Positions 1 to 11,916 of a stretch of DNA of 64,000 nt are shown here, piece by piece. Numbering within the stretch: the first letter of the stretch is position 1; each line of letters opens with the position of its first letter. This DNA is from Adineta steineri (lineage: Eukaryota; Rotifera; Eurotatoria; Adinetida; Adinetidae): NCBI GenBank assembly GCA_905250115.1, contig CAJNOI010000060.1, positions 434,001 to 498,000 on the forward strand, read 5' to 3'. Below the pieces are notes generated by a model. The model saw only the letters and a program-made list of their open reading frames with translations, had not been told where the DNA came from and searched no databases. A program made the position numbers and the translations under genes.

Positions 1-80
1 CAATATTTCTTCTGCGAAAATAACAGCGACTTAAATCAGAAATCGAAACTGGCTTGTTCAGTCCTTTTTTTTATTTTGTT

Positions 81-1346
81 TGGACCAAGTTGCTCTTATA
101 ATGCACAAATAATTTTCATATAATAGTAATCTATGTTCGACTTGAATATGTTGATGTTTATATGATATGCACTGAACAATCGATATAACAATTGGATAAT
201 GATATGATATTTAATGCAACATGTCAATAATTAAATTCTTTTCATATTTCTAAATATTTATTTTAGATAAAAATGCCTCATGATGCTACTATTGCAAATG
301 AACAAGAACCAAATCATATGATCATTTGGCTTGATTTGACGATTGGAGATCCAGAACAACATATAAATCTTAAAAAATCATTTTCATCTCAATCTGATCC
401 CAAAAATGAAACTCCAATGAAATTATTTGATAAAGATGAGGACGACATTCTTGATTCAGTAGGACCTGTATCTGTCGATTTTGAAGGTGTTGTATTTTTG
501 TTGGCAGCATTCAAAAACGCTGAACGTTGTATTGAATGTTTTGAAGAAAATCAACATAAACGTATTTTTTTTATTGTATCTGGATCGATAGGACAAGTTG
601 TTGTACCAAAAATCCTAGAAAGATTTCCACATATATTCACTGATTCAGTTACAAATGAGTCGTACAATTCAATATATATATTTTGTGGTGATAGAGCATA
701 CCATGCGCAGTGGGCACTTGCTTATAGAAATTATGTTCAGATATTTGATGATGAAACTGCTCTATTACCTAGAATGGTACGTGATATTGCTGATCATTTC
801 CGTGTTGAAGGCAGACGACAATTAGATGATGATCCTCCAAACTACCCAGCTGCTAAACATCGTCTTACATGGTCACATGAACTCTATCAACGATATGGTA
901 AAATGAGCGATCTCTCAATACAAACAGAACTTGCTGAAGTGAATAAAGCTCTCGAAAGAATAGAGAGTGAAATGGTATCGTTAATGGATGTAGATAATTA
1001 AATTAATAATAAACTTATATTTAGTGTTACTGTTTTTTATTTTTATGAATATATTGTGATATTCTTTATGTGTTCATATTCCTTTTTTTCATGTCTAGAT
1101 TTGTATTATCGAATCTATAAAGTAGAGTGTCACCAAGTGTGTATTTAGAAAAGTAATTTAATCGAAGTCTATGCCAATCTAATCATCTTAATATCATGAA
1201 AAAACATTAGGATAAATCTGAGGATAAAATAAACATTCTTTTAACAAGATATATAATGTAGAATGACGCTTTTGTTTTATCACGACGGAAAGTCATTGTG
1301 TGATAGTTTATTTACTTGTAATAGTTGTTTTTTTTGTTCTATACAA
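81..1346 (+). repeat. Segmental duplication, copy A
   Basis: This block contains a 242-codon gene plus its 5' and 3' flanks and is repeated in the same orientation at 3777-5045. Similarity begins at the shared tggaccaagttgctctta and continues through the coding region. It extends past the stop codon for about 340 bp, to the gttctatacaat segment. Flank similarity is nearly as high as coding similarity, so the copy looks recent and DNA-based rather than retroposed. Confidence 0.9.
273..1001 (+). CDS. Rotifer-type N-terminal-domain protein, copy A
   Basis: A single-exon frame of 242 codons starts at ATG (MPHDATIANEQEPN) and stops at TAA. The ATG lies just after tttattttag, a good splice acceptor, so a 5' UTR intron is likely. 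Visible features are a hydrophobic IFFIVSGSIG stretch near residue 97, then SIYIFCG, then RMVRDIADHF and an LTWSHELYQRYG motif near the C-terminus, with an acidic tail. From memory this arrangement matches an N-terminal module common in bdelloid rotifer proteins, where it often precedes TPR repeats or an ADP-ribosyltransferase domain. Here it stands alone. There is no signal peptide or clear membrane segment. The function is unknown. The paralogue at 3968 has the same length. Confidence 0.75.
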   Translation: MPHDATIANEQEPNHMIIWLDLTIGDPEQHINLKKSFSSQSDPKNETPMKLFDKDEDDILDSVGPVSVDFEGVVFLLAAFKNAERCIECFEENQHKRIFFIVSGSIGQVVVPKILERFPHIFTDSVTNESYNSIYIFCGDRAYHAQWALAYRNYVQIFDDETALLPRMVRDIADHFRVEGRRQLDDDPPNYPAAKHRLTWSHELYQRYGKMSDLSIQTELAEVNKALERIESEMVSLMDVDN

Positions 1347-3443
1347 TAAAAGATTTATTTTATAAAAATTATTTCATTTTATTCTATTGACTGTTAATAA
1401 ATTTTTGAAGAATTCATAACAGTTGGTGAAAAAATCTTATCATTATAAGTTGCTTAGCTTACAAAAAATGTAACTACTACTAACACATAGTTTATAGATT
1501 TTAGATGAAAACCATTTGACGATAACCAGCGACAACTATTATTACCTTTTTTTCAATTGACGATCGACTTATGAAGATATAACTTTGACTCATGGATTTA
1601 TGTATGACTATCGTTAATTTAAAACTATTATATATGATAAGACAAATGTATTCTTTGTAAATGATTTCATTTGCTGATAATATATAAAAACGACCTGTAG
1701 ACATGTTTTATTTAAAACTTTGTAATGTCACTCTGGCTTTTAAAATTATTCAGATTAATTCATATATCTGCAGCATGAAAACATGAGGTAAAACAAGAAA
1801 ATATTTCTAAAAGGGATTTACATATTTGAAGTTACTTTTTTGCTATATTTAATGTTGTTCATAAAACAATGGATGCATCACACGAGAACAAATAGTTTTC
1901 GAGAATAGGTACCAACTTTCTTTCTATTTAAATATAGCTTTGTTGACATGTTATTTTTTACACTGATGTTGAGTCATGTTTTACGTTCTTTCATTTCGTC
2001 GTAAAAAGAATACCTAACGTTAATTATTCTACTAGACGTATATATTAGCTTACTGACATATAAAAAAAATATTAAAATAAATTACTGTTTATAAAAAAAC
2101 TCATCCTAGCTAATAGTGTTTGATTTACCTATTTAAATAGCTGTAATAGCTAAGACGGAGAGTATGATTGATTCAAACTAAATTTTCAGCATCATGCATT
2201 AGAGTCAATAGTTCCAATGCCACTAGATTAAATCGATTCACTTATTTGTACTTTGAAAAACATTGTTAATTTATTTATGACTATCCTCCTTACTTACAAG
2301 TATTCAATAAAAAAAATTGATTTACTTGTATAATTACTAGGTGATATATGCTATTAGTCCTATACGATAAGCAAAGAGTATGTTAAATTAGTTACAACAA
2401 TCATATTCATCATATAGCCAATAATTACAATTATTATATCTGCATTTTACTGTTATTATTTTTGTTATCGATTCGTTTCTGGTTGTTTTTATCTTATATG
2501 CATATGCCAAAAATTTATAAGACTTTGTTATTGAAAGAAAGAAAAGAACTGCTCTCACCAATTAAAAATAAAAGCACGTGTCGTATGAAATATTTTTGTG
2601 ATGCAGTCATTTTTACTGTTATTTGTTTTTATCGACTCTTTTTGTTTTTGTTGGTTTTTTCCTTCCTTCTCTCTATATAACCTAGTGATACTTGAAAATG
2701 CTAAAATACATTCTATAAACATATTCATTATTATTTTAGTTGATCTTATATTCGATGGAACGAACTGTTAGTCGATGGAAGATCTATTTAAGATTATCTT
2801 TGACAGCTGAAACAATTTAAAGGTAAAACTGAGGCTGTTCTTTGTAAGAATTCTATTTTTATACTTTTTAGAAAAGAAATCTCATTAAATATGGCAAATA
2901 AACAATTTTAAAAACAAAAAAATACAGGAAATAAATTTGTAAGATCTTGAATATACGATAATAGGGATTGGTTTATTCAATTTTGAATTTATGATGCTGA
3001 ATAAAGTTTTCAAACCATTTAATAAAATATCACGATATCTTCAATGTACAGATCAAAGTTTGAACGAGAACGGGTATTATTTCGAAAATTATTAAGCAAT
3101 ATTTATCATTAAAACTATTTAGGTTTTTATTAATGTTATAAGGTTCATTTAGAATTAGTTGTTGTTTCGGTAATCCTATTGACTTTTTAAGTCGACTATT
3201 AATGATAAAGGTTTTGACTCATCTGCACAACTCCATTACATATTGGTTTTTTCCTTATTCACCGTCATATATCACTTTCTGTTCTTCCCATATGTCATAA
3301 TAGTGTTTACCTTTCTCCGTCTATACGATATATTTCTTTTTTTTATTTTGACATACACCTCATTCCTTTTTCTTGCACTAGTGAATAGGCAAACTCAAAA
3401 CATATAGATTCACATTGATTACAATTAGAAGATTTTATTCAGC
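1347..3443. other. Intergenic, AT-rich, no gene seen
   Basis: About 2.1 kb between duplication copy A and the MITE. Only short frames occur, several of them starting at TTG, and none has recognisable domains or neighbouring splice signals. It ends in the piggyBac-type MITE. Confidence 0.6.
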
Positions 3444-3775
3444 TTAACCCTTTAAGTACCAACGGGGCCTATAGGCCCCACTCTTTTAGAATTTGACAAA
3501 TTTTGAATTAATTACGAGTGCGAAACAATATCGAAGTGCACTTGTCATTGTGGCATAGAGGACATGTAGGTGCTTGTATTCGCGCGGTATTTGTCATTTT
3601 AATAATCCTTTAAGTACCAGCGTGTCTTAGGGGGTACGGGTATTGATCGAAAATGACTTCGAAAGTTTTTTAAAATTTTTCGATGAAAATATTCACAATA
3701 TACAATATGCATGTTATCAATAAAGTCCTAACAAAGTTTCATGCATTGGCTGAGCTATGGTACTTAAAGGGTTAA
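3444..3775. mobile_element. piggyBac-type MITE with TTAA ends
   Basis: The 17 bp ttaaccctttaagtacc at 3444-3460 is perfectly inverted as ggtacttaaagggttaa at 3759-3775. Removing the TTAA on each side leaves termini starting CCC and ending GGG, the signature of piggyBac elements and their TTAA target duplication. The element is about 330 bp and has no coding capacity. It holds a 16 bp perfect palindrome, ggggcctataggcccc (3464-3479), and an internal partial copy of the terminal sequence near 3608 (cctttaagtaccagcg). It sits directly against the left edge of duplication copy B. Confidence 0.85.
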
Positions 3776-3776
3776 C

Positions 3777-5045
3777 TGGACCAAGTTGCTCTTAAAATGT
3801 GCAAATAATTTTATATAAAAGTAATCTATGTTCGATTTGAATATGTCGAGGTTTATATCATATGCACTAAACAATCGATATAACAATTGGATAATGATAT
3901 GATATTTAATACAATATGTCAATAATTAAATTCTTTTCATATTTCCAAATATTTATTTTAGATAAAAATGCCTCATGATGCTACTATTGCATATGAAGAA
4001 GATCCAAATCATATGATCATTTGGCTTGATCTGACGATTGGAGATCCAAAAGAACATATACATCTCAAAAAATCATTTTCATCTCAAGCTGATCCCAAAA
4101 ATGAAACTCCAGTGAAATTATTTGATAGAGAATATGATGATATTCTTGATGTAGTAGGAGCTGCACCTGTTGGTTTTGAAGGTGTTGAATTTTTATTTGC
4201 AGCATTCACAAACGCTGAACTTTGTATTAAATGCTTTGAAGAAAATCAAGACAAACGTATCTTTTTCATTACCTCGGGATCATTAGGAAAAGCTGTTGTG
4301 CCAATAATTCTAGACAGATTTCCACATGTATTTACTGATCCAGTTACAGATGAACCATACAGTTCAATATATATATTCTGTGGTGTTATAGCAAACCATT
4401 TAGAGTGGGCACTTCGTTACAGAAACTATGTTCAGATGTTTGATTTTGAAGCTGATCTATTATCTCGAATGGTGCGTGATATTGGTGGTTATTTTCTTGC
4501 TGAAGGCAAACAACTATTAGATGAAGATCCTCCAAACTACCCAGCTGCTCAACATCGTCTTACATGGTCACATGAACTCTATCAACGATATGGTAGAATG
4601 GAACACTGCTCTATAAAAACAGAACTTAATGAAGTAAATGAACTTCTTGAAAATATAGAGGAGGAAATGGCATCATCATCTGATGAAGATGATTGAATTA
4701 ATAATAAACTCATATTTCGTGTTACTGTTTTTTATTTTTATGAATATATTGTGATATTCTTTATGTACTCATATTCCTTTTTTCATATGTCTAGATTTGT
4801 ATTATCGAATCTATAAAGTAGAGTGTCACCAAGTGTGTATTTAGAAAAGTAATTTAATCGAAATCTATACGAATCTAACCATCTTAATGTTATGACAAAA
4901 CACTAGAATTAATCTGAGGACAAAATAAGGATTTTTCTGACAACATATAATTTGGAATGACACTTTTGTTTTATCACGACTAAAAGAAATCCTTGTATGA
5001 TAGTTTATTTGTTTGTAACAGTTATTTTTCTTATTCTATACAATC
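3777..5045 (+). repeat. Segmental duplication, copy B
   Basis: This is the direct repeat of 81-1346. Upstream, coding and downstream sequence all align with only scattered substitutions and small indels. The left boundary coincides with the right end of the MITE (TTAA then ctggaccaag). The right boundary falls near the shared ttctatacaat. Confidence 0.9.
3968..4696 (+). CDS. Rotifer-type N-terminal-domain protein, copy B
   Basis: An intact 242-codon frame starts MPHDATIAYEEDPNH and ends in an acidic tail (SSSDEDD). It is collinear with copy A without gaps. The shared landmarks are IFFITSGSLG, SIYIFCG, RMVRDIGGYF and LTWSHELYQRYG. Most differences are single substitutions, and the frame is unbroken in both copies, so both may be expressed. 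The same tttattttag acceptor-like sequence precedes the ATG. No function can be assigned. The family recognition is from memory of bdelloid proteins and needs a database search. Confidence 0.75.
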   Translation: MPHDATIAYEEDPNHMIIWLDLTIGDPKEHIHLKKSFSSQADPKNETPVKLFDREYDDILDVVGAAPVGFEGVEFLFAAFTNAELCIKCFEENQDKRIFFITSGSLGKAVVPIILDRFPHVFTDPVTDEPYSSIYIFCGVIANHLEWALRYRNYVQMFDFEADLLSRMVRDIGGYFLAEGKQLLDEDPPNYPAAQHRLTWSHELYQRYGRMEHCSIKTELNEVNELLENIEEEMASSSDEDD

Positions 5046-5697
5046 AGTATGAAAAAATAGTTATTTTTATCTTTGATAAGACCGTTTCATTCATTCTGTT
5101 TGCTTTGGTTTTTACCAACAAAAAATACAAAATATTTGATGTTTTTTATTTATTAAAGCCAACATAAAAAAAACTTGTTTTCGTGACTCACAGGAATGTG
5201 ATTACGATCGATTTATATTGTATAATTTTTGTTTTGAATAGAACGTACGAGGTGACGTGATCACAAATAAAACAAGTTGGAGAAAATCGTTAAAGCGTAT
5301 GAAATCATCTGTTAATCTTCAAATATATCAGCTTTCTGAAATGCAGATATACTTATCAATTACTTCCTACATATTCATATTCTTTTAATATTTAGTTCAT
5401 TATTAACTAAATTTCTATCATCAAGAGCGAAATGATGATAACTTGCGCCATCTTTGATAATTTAAAAAAAAATAATACTTGTACTATTTTATAATGAAAA
5501 TATAAGAATAAAAAAGCTTAAATATATGAAATAATTGAAATAAACTTATTTTTAAACGAATTATCTGATTAGTGGACCTCGTTGGTTGTCTTGGAATATT
5601 TGTGGCACTCATGTCGGATGTCAATGATGGACGAGTATAAGGGACAAAGGGTTAATATTTAGAATGTTTACTGATTTATTTTTATGTTAAGAAGCAA
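5046..5697. other. Intergenic / POC1 upstream region
   Basis: AT-rich sequence without a gene. Near its right end, aagggacaaagggttaa (about 5638-5654) looks like a lone right terminus of another TTAA/piggyBac-type element, but I found no matching left end nearby. The POC1 start codon follows within about 45 bp. Confidence 0.5.
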
Positions 5698-7600
5698 ATG
5701 GTAAATTCCTTAATTAATAATCGGTCTTTTATTCATTGTTTTTTTTTCTAATTAATTATAGGAAGATCCAAAATTAGAAAAACATTTCAAAAGTCATCGT
5801 AGTACAGTTACATCTCTTAGTTTTTCACCTAATACAAAACAACTTGGTACATACTTTAATGTTCTTTTAAATAAAATATATTTTTTTAATTTCTTCTTTC
5901 TAGTATCTGGTAGTTTAGATGCATGTCTTTTTCTATGGCCATTTAAACCACAAGTTCGAGCTTATCGTTTCGTTGGTCATAATGTATAATTCTTATCATA
6001 ATCTTTAATAATATCTTAAGTGTTTTTCTCTATAGGACGCTGTTCATTCTGTCTGTTTTTCACCATCAGGTCATTTAATTGCCTCAGGTTCAAAAGATAA
6101 AAAAGTTCGTTTATGGATTCCAAGTGTAAAAGGTGAATCAACTGTATTCAAAGCACATACAGCTGCTGTTCGATGTGTTGATTTTTCAAGTGATGGTCAA
6201 AGTTTATTAAGTTCATCTGAAGATAAAACTATTAAAATTTGGACTGTTCATCGACAAAAATTTCAATTTTCACTTAATCAACATTCAAATTGGGTTCGTT
6301 GTGCAAAATTTTCACCTGATGGAAGATTAATTGTTAGCTGTAGTGATGATAAAACAGTTAAAATATGGGATCGAAATACAAATGAATGTATGCATACATT
6401 CTATGAACCACATGGATTTCTTAATGATGTAGCTTTTCATCCAAGTGGAACATGTATTGGTGGTGGTTGTACTGATGCAAGTGTTAAAATTTGGGATATT
6501 CGAACACGTAAACTAATTCAACATTATGCAAGTAATAGTTTAAGATGTTTTTTGTTTATTATTCAATATTCATGTGAATATAAATTCATGTAGATCATGT
6601 TGCTTCAGTAAATAATGTTGCTTTTCATCCAAATGGAAATTTTCTTTTGAGTGCATCAAGTGATGCTACATTAAAAGTATTTGATCTATTAGAAGGACGA
6701 CTTATTTATACTCTACATGGTCATCAAGTAAGGATAGTTTTAATAATCATTGTAAATAATATATATTTTGTCATTTGTTAGGGACCTGCAACAAGTGTCG
6801 CTTTTTCAAAGCAAGGAGATTATTTTGCATCAGGTGGTCAAGATCAACAAGTATATTTTATTATTATTTTCAAAAGAATTTATTTTTTCATCTATATTTT
6901 TGCTCAGGTTCTTGTCTGGAAAACTAATTTCGATACAACTGTACCGGGTGTTGATTCAATGAATACAGCTAGTAGTAAATTTACGAATGGTAATGATTTA
7001 ATGACAAATGACTATACTACAACATCACGAATTTCATCAGCAACTGCTCAACCAAAAAAATCACAAATATCATCGTTACGTGAAAAATCTCATCCAGAAA
7101 CAAGTGATGAAAGACGAGCACGAAAAGTAAAAAATACTTTTTTTTCCAAAAATTTTTTATTGATATAAATGTTATATTTAGATCGATATATCTCATGAAA
7201 AACCTATGGTACATACATACGATGATGGAAATCATCTTGAAATAACAAATATTGGACCAGCCTATGCAAATGGCATTTCTCGAGTAAAATGAAAAGATTT
7301 AAGAAACGAATTTTTATTTATACTATTTTATTATTTTAGTCAAATAGTGCTTCAGCTTGTTTAAGTAATTCAAAAGCAATTCCGAATGGAATAAGTAAAA
7401 ATAATCGTGCAACATATGATATCGAAACAAATGGACATCAAAATCATTCACCACAATTAACAAATACACTTGAACATATTGTTCAACAATTAGATATTTT
7501 AACAAAAACAGTAGCTATACTTGAAACACGTTTAACAATGACTGAAGGTAAATTACAAGAAATCAATGATCAAGGACAAGTTAATAAACAGAAATATTAG
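5698..7600 (+). CDS. POC1: POC1 centriolar protein homologue
   Basis: Nine coding exons: 5698-5700, 5762-5846, 5904-5983, 6036-6531, 6594-6727, 6782-6850, 6908-7126, 7182-7283 and 7340-7600. The protein begins [19 protein letters not shown], has seven WD40 repeats (for example [45 protein letters not shown]), then a disordered linker. It ends in the POC1 coiled-coil motif ([19 protein letters not shown]). POC1 proteins bind the centriole wall and stabilise centrioles and basal bodies, which fits a ciliated animal. The first coding exon is only the start codon: ATG runs directly into the donor gtaaat, and EDPK follows the acceptor as in vertebrate POC1A. AATAAA signals lie near 7846. Family identity is very secure. 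The one-codon first exon is inferred from splice signals. Confidence 0.93.
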
Positions 7601-8211
7601 TGTTTTTCTATTAACTTCATGTATATATGTCAGATTTTTGTGTTTTTTTTTCTGTGAACACATACAATTATCTGTGAATACTATTGTTTCAATTTTATGT
7701 TCAACATACATCACAATTCAGCATAGGTTCGATTATTTCTTTATTTGCTGGTTAAACAAAATCTTGTGTCTGCTTTTTTTTATATTCTTTCTCTATGTGA
7801 ACTGTAGTTGGTATTAATTGATTCTTTTTTTATGTCTTTATTATGAATAAATAAATAATATCATGAAAAGTATAATACTACCGTTCTTTGATGAGCGACA
7901 AGTCTTTGCTTTTTAAAATACTACCTTAGTTTTCTCAAGGCATTAAACAGAGATTTTTCAATGTCAATGAACGATCGTCGTCTGCGCTTGACATTTCTAT
8001 GAGATTTGTCGAACTATTAACGAGTATTTGAATACGTTCTAAGTATTGCGCCATCTACTGTATCCAATGTAAATTACCTATCTGACTATTTGTTTTTTTT
8101 TGTAGGCAGAGGAACTAGTGACTATAGATATTGGTTCGCAAGTTTCCTATCTTATATTATTCATAGTTAATTGTCATTACTCTAATTACTTGTTATTCTG
8201 TTTTGAAGAGG
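7601..8211. other. Intergenic POC1-MBLAC2 spacer
   Basis: Contains the POC1 3' UTR with AATAAA signals and the upstream region of the next gene. A possible splice acceptor (tttttttgtag near 8095-8105) suggests a 5' UTR intron for the MBLAC2-like gene. No other gene is seen. Confidence 0.5.
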
Positions 8212-9110
8212 ATGGCTCAAATTGATAATCCTTGTTGGTTTACTACAAAAAAAATCAATTCACATTTATATTTAACTACTGAAAATTACTTTTTCGAAGG
8301 TAATCGTTCAAATATTTGGCTTATACGTGGTAAAGCACGTGATTTAATTATTGACTGTGGCCTAGGTGTATGTGATTTGAAAAAACATTTAGAAAATCTT
8401 AATTTACTCAGCAAAGATCGTGAATGTATTGTTCTATGTACTCATTCTCATTTTGATCACAGCGGTGGAGCAAATCATTTTGAAAATGAATGTAAAGTTT
8501 TAATTCATCAAGATGATTATCAAGGTTTAAGAAATGGTTGGCAAGAAGAAACATTGAACTATGTAAAAGCAACACAATTTCTTCAGCAACCATATCAGAA
8601 TTTTTCTACGCGAGACTATAGAGTTCCAGCAACAAAATGTGAACCTATAATGGATGGTCATCGAATTGATCTAGGTAAAATTCAATAATATGCAAAGATT
8701 TACCATCAATTATTATTCTAGGTGCTAATGATGAACTAATCGTATTACATGCACCTGGCCATACACAAGGAAGTATTGTTTGTTATTATCCAAGAACTAA
8801 ATCATTATTCACTGGTGATTTCGTATATAATTGTAATCATGGTTCAGAATTACTTGATTGGTTGCCCACATCATCTGTTCAAGAGTATCTGAGAAGTGCA
8901 AATAATATGCTTGACTTTTTGCAAGAACATGAAATCAAAAAAATATATCCGGGACATTTTCAAATCTTAAATGATAAGAATCGTGTGCAAGAACTTCTTC
9001 AACAATATATTGATTCAAAAGATGATTGTTGTAGTATAGCGAAGGCATCTTGTTTTCAAGCTGTTACAAAATGTTTCTTTAGAACTGATTGCTTTCGTTG
9101 CTGTAATTGA
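8212..9110 (+). CDS. MBLAC2: MBLAC2-like metallo-beta-lactamase-fold hydrolase
   Basis: Two exons, 8212-8674 and 8722-9110, joined across a 47 bp intron. The protein starts MAQIDNPCWF; the upstream in-frame TTG is not needed. It carries GNRSNIWLIRG and DLIIDCGLG, then the metal-binding THSHFDHSGG (HxHxDH), APGHTQGS (third His), FTGDFVY (bridging Asp), DWLP and YPGHF (last His). These are the ordered metal ligands of the fold, and the spacing and WLP segment match animal MBLAC2, reported as an acyl-CoA thioesterase. The C-terminal tail is cysteine-rich (DDCCSIAKASC, DCFRCCN), which could be acylated, though that is only inference. It is intact and on the same strand as its neighbours. Confidence 0.9.
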
Positions 9111-10061
9111 TAGTTACTCGAAGGCATACTCTTGTAAAAAGATGACTTTTTATAGCCTCATATGAAGGTCTTAGCCTCAGGTACATTCTGGATAATCACA
9201 CAAATTGCTCAATTTCTTTCTCATTGAAGATAATCTATAATCTAGTGAATCGACTGGATCATTTTTATATATTTTATTATTGTAATCACTAACTTTCTAA
9301 CTTCATCAATTTAACTTAAAATCAATACTCAATTAATAACATTTGAATTATTTATGCACACGTAGTTGAGTAAAGACATATAGAAACTGTATCTGTATAA
9401 ATAGACAATGTTCATAAGATTGCCTATTTTTAAAAATAAGCGTATGAGATTGAGGAAATATTTATCTTCTTTTTGAAGAAGAATCTATAAAAGAAAGCAA
9501 ACATCGATATCTGAATATTTTATATTGTGTATGTATAGTACAACAATATTTTTCTAACTACGAATTTTATAAAACATATGTGTTCTCTTTCGGATGTAAT
9601 CTATGGTAAAATCATTCATGAGAAAATTAATCTAGTTGACAACACACAACAGATGTATTTGTTAGAAGTTTATTAACATAAATGCAAAATAATAGAATAG
9701 CATAAACATATAAATAAACTAAAAACATTCGCTCAAGGCTGACATATTGATTTGCAAGTTGTTTAATGACCATGATTGACATTCATTTAACAAGTGTTTA
9801 AGAAAAAAAAATCTAATTACTGTTAACTCTCCATGCATTGTCATTAGTTTAAAATATGTTTAATAAGGAGGTCGACATCTATATGCCATTATTGCTCATT
9901 GTAATATCATTGGAGAGGACTCAATAGCTTGACCAATGGTCAACAATGCTCATAATCATATTGACCATTGTCTGTTCGATCATATTTAAACAATCAAGAA
10001 CAGCGTTTGAACTTCTCTTATCATTAATTTAATTAAATCTACACTTTTTAACGAATAAATT
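9111..10061. other. Intergenic, CDT1 upstream region
   Basis: AT-rich spacer with no coding frame of note. Around 9885-9970 it contains overlapping imperfect repeats of accaatgg/tcattgg-like words (CCAAT-like), which could be promoter elements of CDT1. I could not identify a defined site. Confidence 0.4.
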
Positions 10062-11916
10062 ATGCCTCAGAAAACCCTTTTAATTACCGATTTTTTTTCT
10101 AAATGCCGTTCGACAACTACTTCAAATGCTGCTCTTTTTGAAAAGCCTATGAAAGTGATTAAAGTTGAAGAACAATCAAACTTGTTCGAAACAAATCTTG
10201 ATCAATGTACACCCAATCTTACTCTCGAAACAACATCTGTGCCGAAGTCTCCCATTCCTACTCGAATAAAATTTGTCCGTCATCAGAGTGCTCCACTACA
10301 TCATCGTAGTCCAGTTAAAATGCGTGAACATACTATAGAACCACAAGATCTCGAAGAAATACGTGCACGCATTCGAGCATATAGAATTGAATTACACAAA
10401 TATAAATCAACATATTCTCGTTCACCTATTAAACGATTCAATACGAATGGTGATATTACAACAAGTCCTTTTAAACATCCATCACCACAAACACCTGGAA
10501 AAAGGTATATAAAAACTAAGATTTTTTTCTTTCACACTAACCCATTCTTGAATTTAGTTATCCATCACTTCCAGCTTATGAACGGTTTAAGTCTCTTATA
10601 ACAACAAGAGAATTACCATTACCCACTAAATATGAAATAATACTTGAACAATATAAACATTTAGACTTTCTCGTTTGTCATACACATAATAATGGTGGAA
10701 TAAGTACATTTGAAAAAATTCAACAAGTGATACAACAAAAAACTAAACGGTATTTTTTTATTTAAATTTAAAATACAATTCATTATTTTTTGTTATTTTT
10801 AAAAGAAATTTTACATTACAAACACTTGGTCGTATTAAAACAATTTATCCAACTATGTACGGTTTTCAACAAGAAAAAATTCAATTGCCAACATTAAGTC
10901 CTGTTAAACTAAATTATGAATTAACAATTACACCAAGTATTAAATTGAAAAAAAAACTATGATTTAAAATCTCTAAACTATTTGTTTTAGCTGATTTCGG
11001 TATTCAGTCAAATGTACAAATAACTCCAGCGATTATTGTAGAACGAATTGATTGTTTTCGTTGTGCATTACTTAATTTAGTTAAAACACACCATCGAGTA
11101 AATAGTCATATCATTTAATCGATTCGATTTATTTTTTTTGTTTTTAAGACATTTTTATCAAATAAACTACAATTAAAAATTGAAGGTGTTCCTAATGATG
11201 AAAATCTCGTTCGTTGGCATCCAGATTTTGATCTTGTAAATATTCCTCATATTGATATAGCATCATTACCTGAATCACCAGATATTCGACTATTAGCATC
11301 ACCCATTGAAATTCGTCATTATGCTGAACGAACATCATCACAACGTGTTAAACGTGCACTATTTTCAACATTTTCAAGTGATGATGTTTCATCAACGATT
11401 ACACTACCATCACCAAGTAAAGAAACACTTTCTATCGATGGAATATCGTCATCATTAATTGAAAAAGTAAGAAATTATTTTCTTTTTAAAATTAATATCA
11501 GTTTGTTTTCTTTTAAAAGATCCGTTCTAAAGAAACAAATAAACTCTTATCAACTTCTATCGATTATGAGAAACAAATGCTTTCTCGTCTTCAACAAACA
11601 ATTGAAATAACCCAACAATTTTTTATTGCTGAACGTGCAACATCTCTACAATTAGATCTTGTAGCTAAACAAATACGTGATTGTCATTCAGGACCACTTT
11701 CTTATAGTAAGAAAATTAAGTTTATTGATTTGTATAATTTTATTTCAATAAATTTTAGCTCAATCAACGGAAACGCTTCATTTCCTTCATACACATCCGG
11801 CAAATAATGGTTGGCTTTCGATAATTACAATTCGAGGAAGACATTTTATTAAAATTAATCGATATAAATCGATTAACAAAATTATTGAAACTATTCAAAA
11901 AGATTTACAAAATTAG
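10062..11916 (+). CDS. CDT1: CDT1 DNA replication licensing factor
   Basis: Seven exons: 10062-10504, 10558-10749, 10806-10936, 10991-11097, 11149-11466, 11520-11706 and 11759-11916. The N-terminus MPQKTLLITDFFSKCR has a PIP-box degron core, ITDFF, with a basic residue (R16) four places after the second Phe. This is the element that directs PCNA-coupled CRL4-Cdt2 destruction of Cdt1 in S phase. The middle part (LPAYERFKSLITTRELPLP, then HNNGGISTFEKIQ) is the geminin-binding CDT1 domain. The C-terminal winged helix ends near GWLSIITIRGRHFIKINR, the MCM-binding region. Potential CDK sites (SPIP, SPVK, SPIK) are scattered in the disordered N-terminal part. The canonical PIP-box Gln position is Thr5. 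Cdt1 loads MCM2-7 with ORC and Cdc6 in the nucleus. Confidence 0.9.

Noticed and set aside
2462..2680. 72-codon frame in the left intergenic region
   Set aside because: Begins at TTG, which is not a normal animal start, and encodes only hydrophobic AT-rich sequence without conserved features.
5590..5654. Possible second piggyBac-type element upstream of POC1
   Set aside because: Only one TTAA-type terminus (aaagggttaa) is present; no inverted partner was found within about 700 bp.
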